Part shown: one piece after another, positions 5,397-5,751 of the stretch | Layout: each line of letters starts with the position of its first letter | Numbering within the stretch: the first letter of the stretch is position 1 | Assembly: GCA_041635755.1 (NCBI GenBank) | Contig: JBFKUL010000197.1 | Span: forward strand, 1 to 5,751 | DNA length: 5,751 bases | Source: JBFKUL01 sp041635755 | GTDB lineage: Bacteria; Pseudomonadota; Gammaproteobacteria; Burkholderiales; SG8-39 | Direction of reading: 5' to 3' | Translations under genes and position numbers: made by a program | Notes under the pieces: model-generated | Told to the model about the DNA's origin: nothing | Database searches by the model: none | Seen by the model: the letters and a program-made list of their open reading frames with translations, nothing else

Positions 5397-5751
5397 CAAT
5401 CATTCCCCTCGCTGTTACTGCTTGTGATGTGCGGTACTCGCCGCACGACGATACGGTTGCCGTCTACGCGCGTCACTTCGACGAGCTCGCCGGCATCGAT
5501 CAGTTCCCCATCGGAGACGACGTCCACGCGCTCGCCGTCGATCTCGACAATGCCGGCCGGCCGCAACGGCGACGATGCCCGGCCTTTCTTGCCCAGCCAC
5601 TGCGCGTCGCTCTCGGGCGCCGAGGCATAGCCTTGCGCCGCGCTGAGCCCGCGCTGCAGCACCAGCCGTCTTCCGAACGGCAAGCGCGGCAGGAAGCGTA
5701 GCAGGATCAGACTCGCCAGTAACGCGAAAAGCAGCGCGAACACCACGCGTC
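5396..5751 (-). CDS. NfeD family membrane protein, 5'-partial (C-terminal region)
   Basis: The frame stays open to the window edge, so the N-terminal part of the gene is missing. About 117 residues are visible. A hydrophobic helix, VVFALLFALLASLILLRFLP, is followed by a short basic segment with PFGRRLVL. The soluble C-terminal OB-fold domain of NfeD follows: GKKGRASSPLRPAGIVEIDG, then ERVDVVSDG and GNRIVVRRV. NfeD proteins are encoded next to flotillins or stomatins and are thought to work with them at the membrane; long forms carry an N-terminal ClpP-like protease domain. Whether this one is the long form cannot be told here. An internal GTG at 5746 could be read as a start, but the preceding codon is open and the family has more membrane segments upstream. 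The stop overlaps the floA start. Confidence 0.88.
   Translation of the reverse strand, partial: RVVFALLFALLASLILLRFLPRLPFGRRLVLQRGLSAAQGYASAPESDAQWLGKKGRASSPLRPAGIVEIDGERVDVVSDGELIDAGELVEVTRVDGNRIVVRRVPHITSSNSEGND
5405..5410 (-). promoter_or_regulatory. Shine-Dalgarno GAGGGG of floA inside nfeD
   Basis: GAGGGG on the minus strand lies 8 bases before the ATG at 5396 and only 5 before the in-frame TTG at 5399. The spacing favours the ATG start for floA. It lies within the last codons of the NfeD gene. Confidence 0.65.

Noticed and set aside
4779..5630. Plus-strand open frame of 283 codons
   Set aside because: It is antisense to floA and nfeD, both well matched to known families.
1..5751. CRISPR array, tRNA, rRNA, transposase, attachment site or toxin-antitoxin pair
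   Set aside because: No regularly spaced repeats, cloverleaf or mobile-element proteins were seen on either strand.

Overview
This is a high-GC window from a Gram-negative bacterium. LpxA (lipid A synthesis), strong GC bias at third codon positions and the protein families present fit a proteobacterium. Betaproteobacteria is my best guess, but no rRNA or other taxonomic marker confirms it.

Layout. The left edge (1-191, minus) holds the N-terminal part of a PaaI-type hotdog thioesterase. A 189-bp divergent intergenic region (192-380) follows, with a short palindrome and a C7 tract. Next comes a two-gene plus-strand operon. The first gene (381-1538) encodes a single-span membrane protein: a class III nucleotidyl-cyclase-like domain that has lost its catalytic residues, a membrane helix, a Pro/Ala linker and a C-terminal PEGA domain. 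The second (1542-2765) starts 3 bases later and encodes a complete Hanks-type Ser/Thr kinase with a Ser/Thr-rich juxtamembrane segment and a C-terminal membrane anchor. A convergent gap of 383 bp (2766-3148) has no convincing gene but contains several strong inverted repeats.

The right half is on the minus strand. Read in the direction of transcription, it runs NfeD (5'-truncated by the window edge), the flotillin-like protein FloA, a small single-span protein of unknown function, then, after 89 bp, an LpxA-family acyltransferase. The first three genes are tightly packed (TGATG overlap; a Shine-Dalgarno sequence overlapping the floA stop) and form the known NfeD/flotillin membrane module plus an extra small membrane protein.

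How the genes may work together. The left operon looks like a membrane signalling pair: a periplasmic PEGA domain and a cytosolic pseudo-cyclase next to a membrane-tethered kinase. The right operon concerns membrane organisation. The LpxA homologue lies outside the usual lpxD-fabZ-lpxA-lpxB context and differs from E. coli LpxA at the acyl-chain ruler position and at one active-site histidine, so it may be a specialised paralogue. The two best candidates for something undescribed are the pseudo-cyclase/PEGA/kinase pair and the unusual LpxA.
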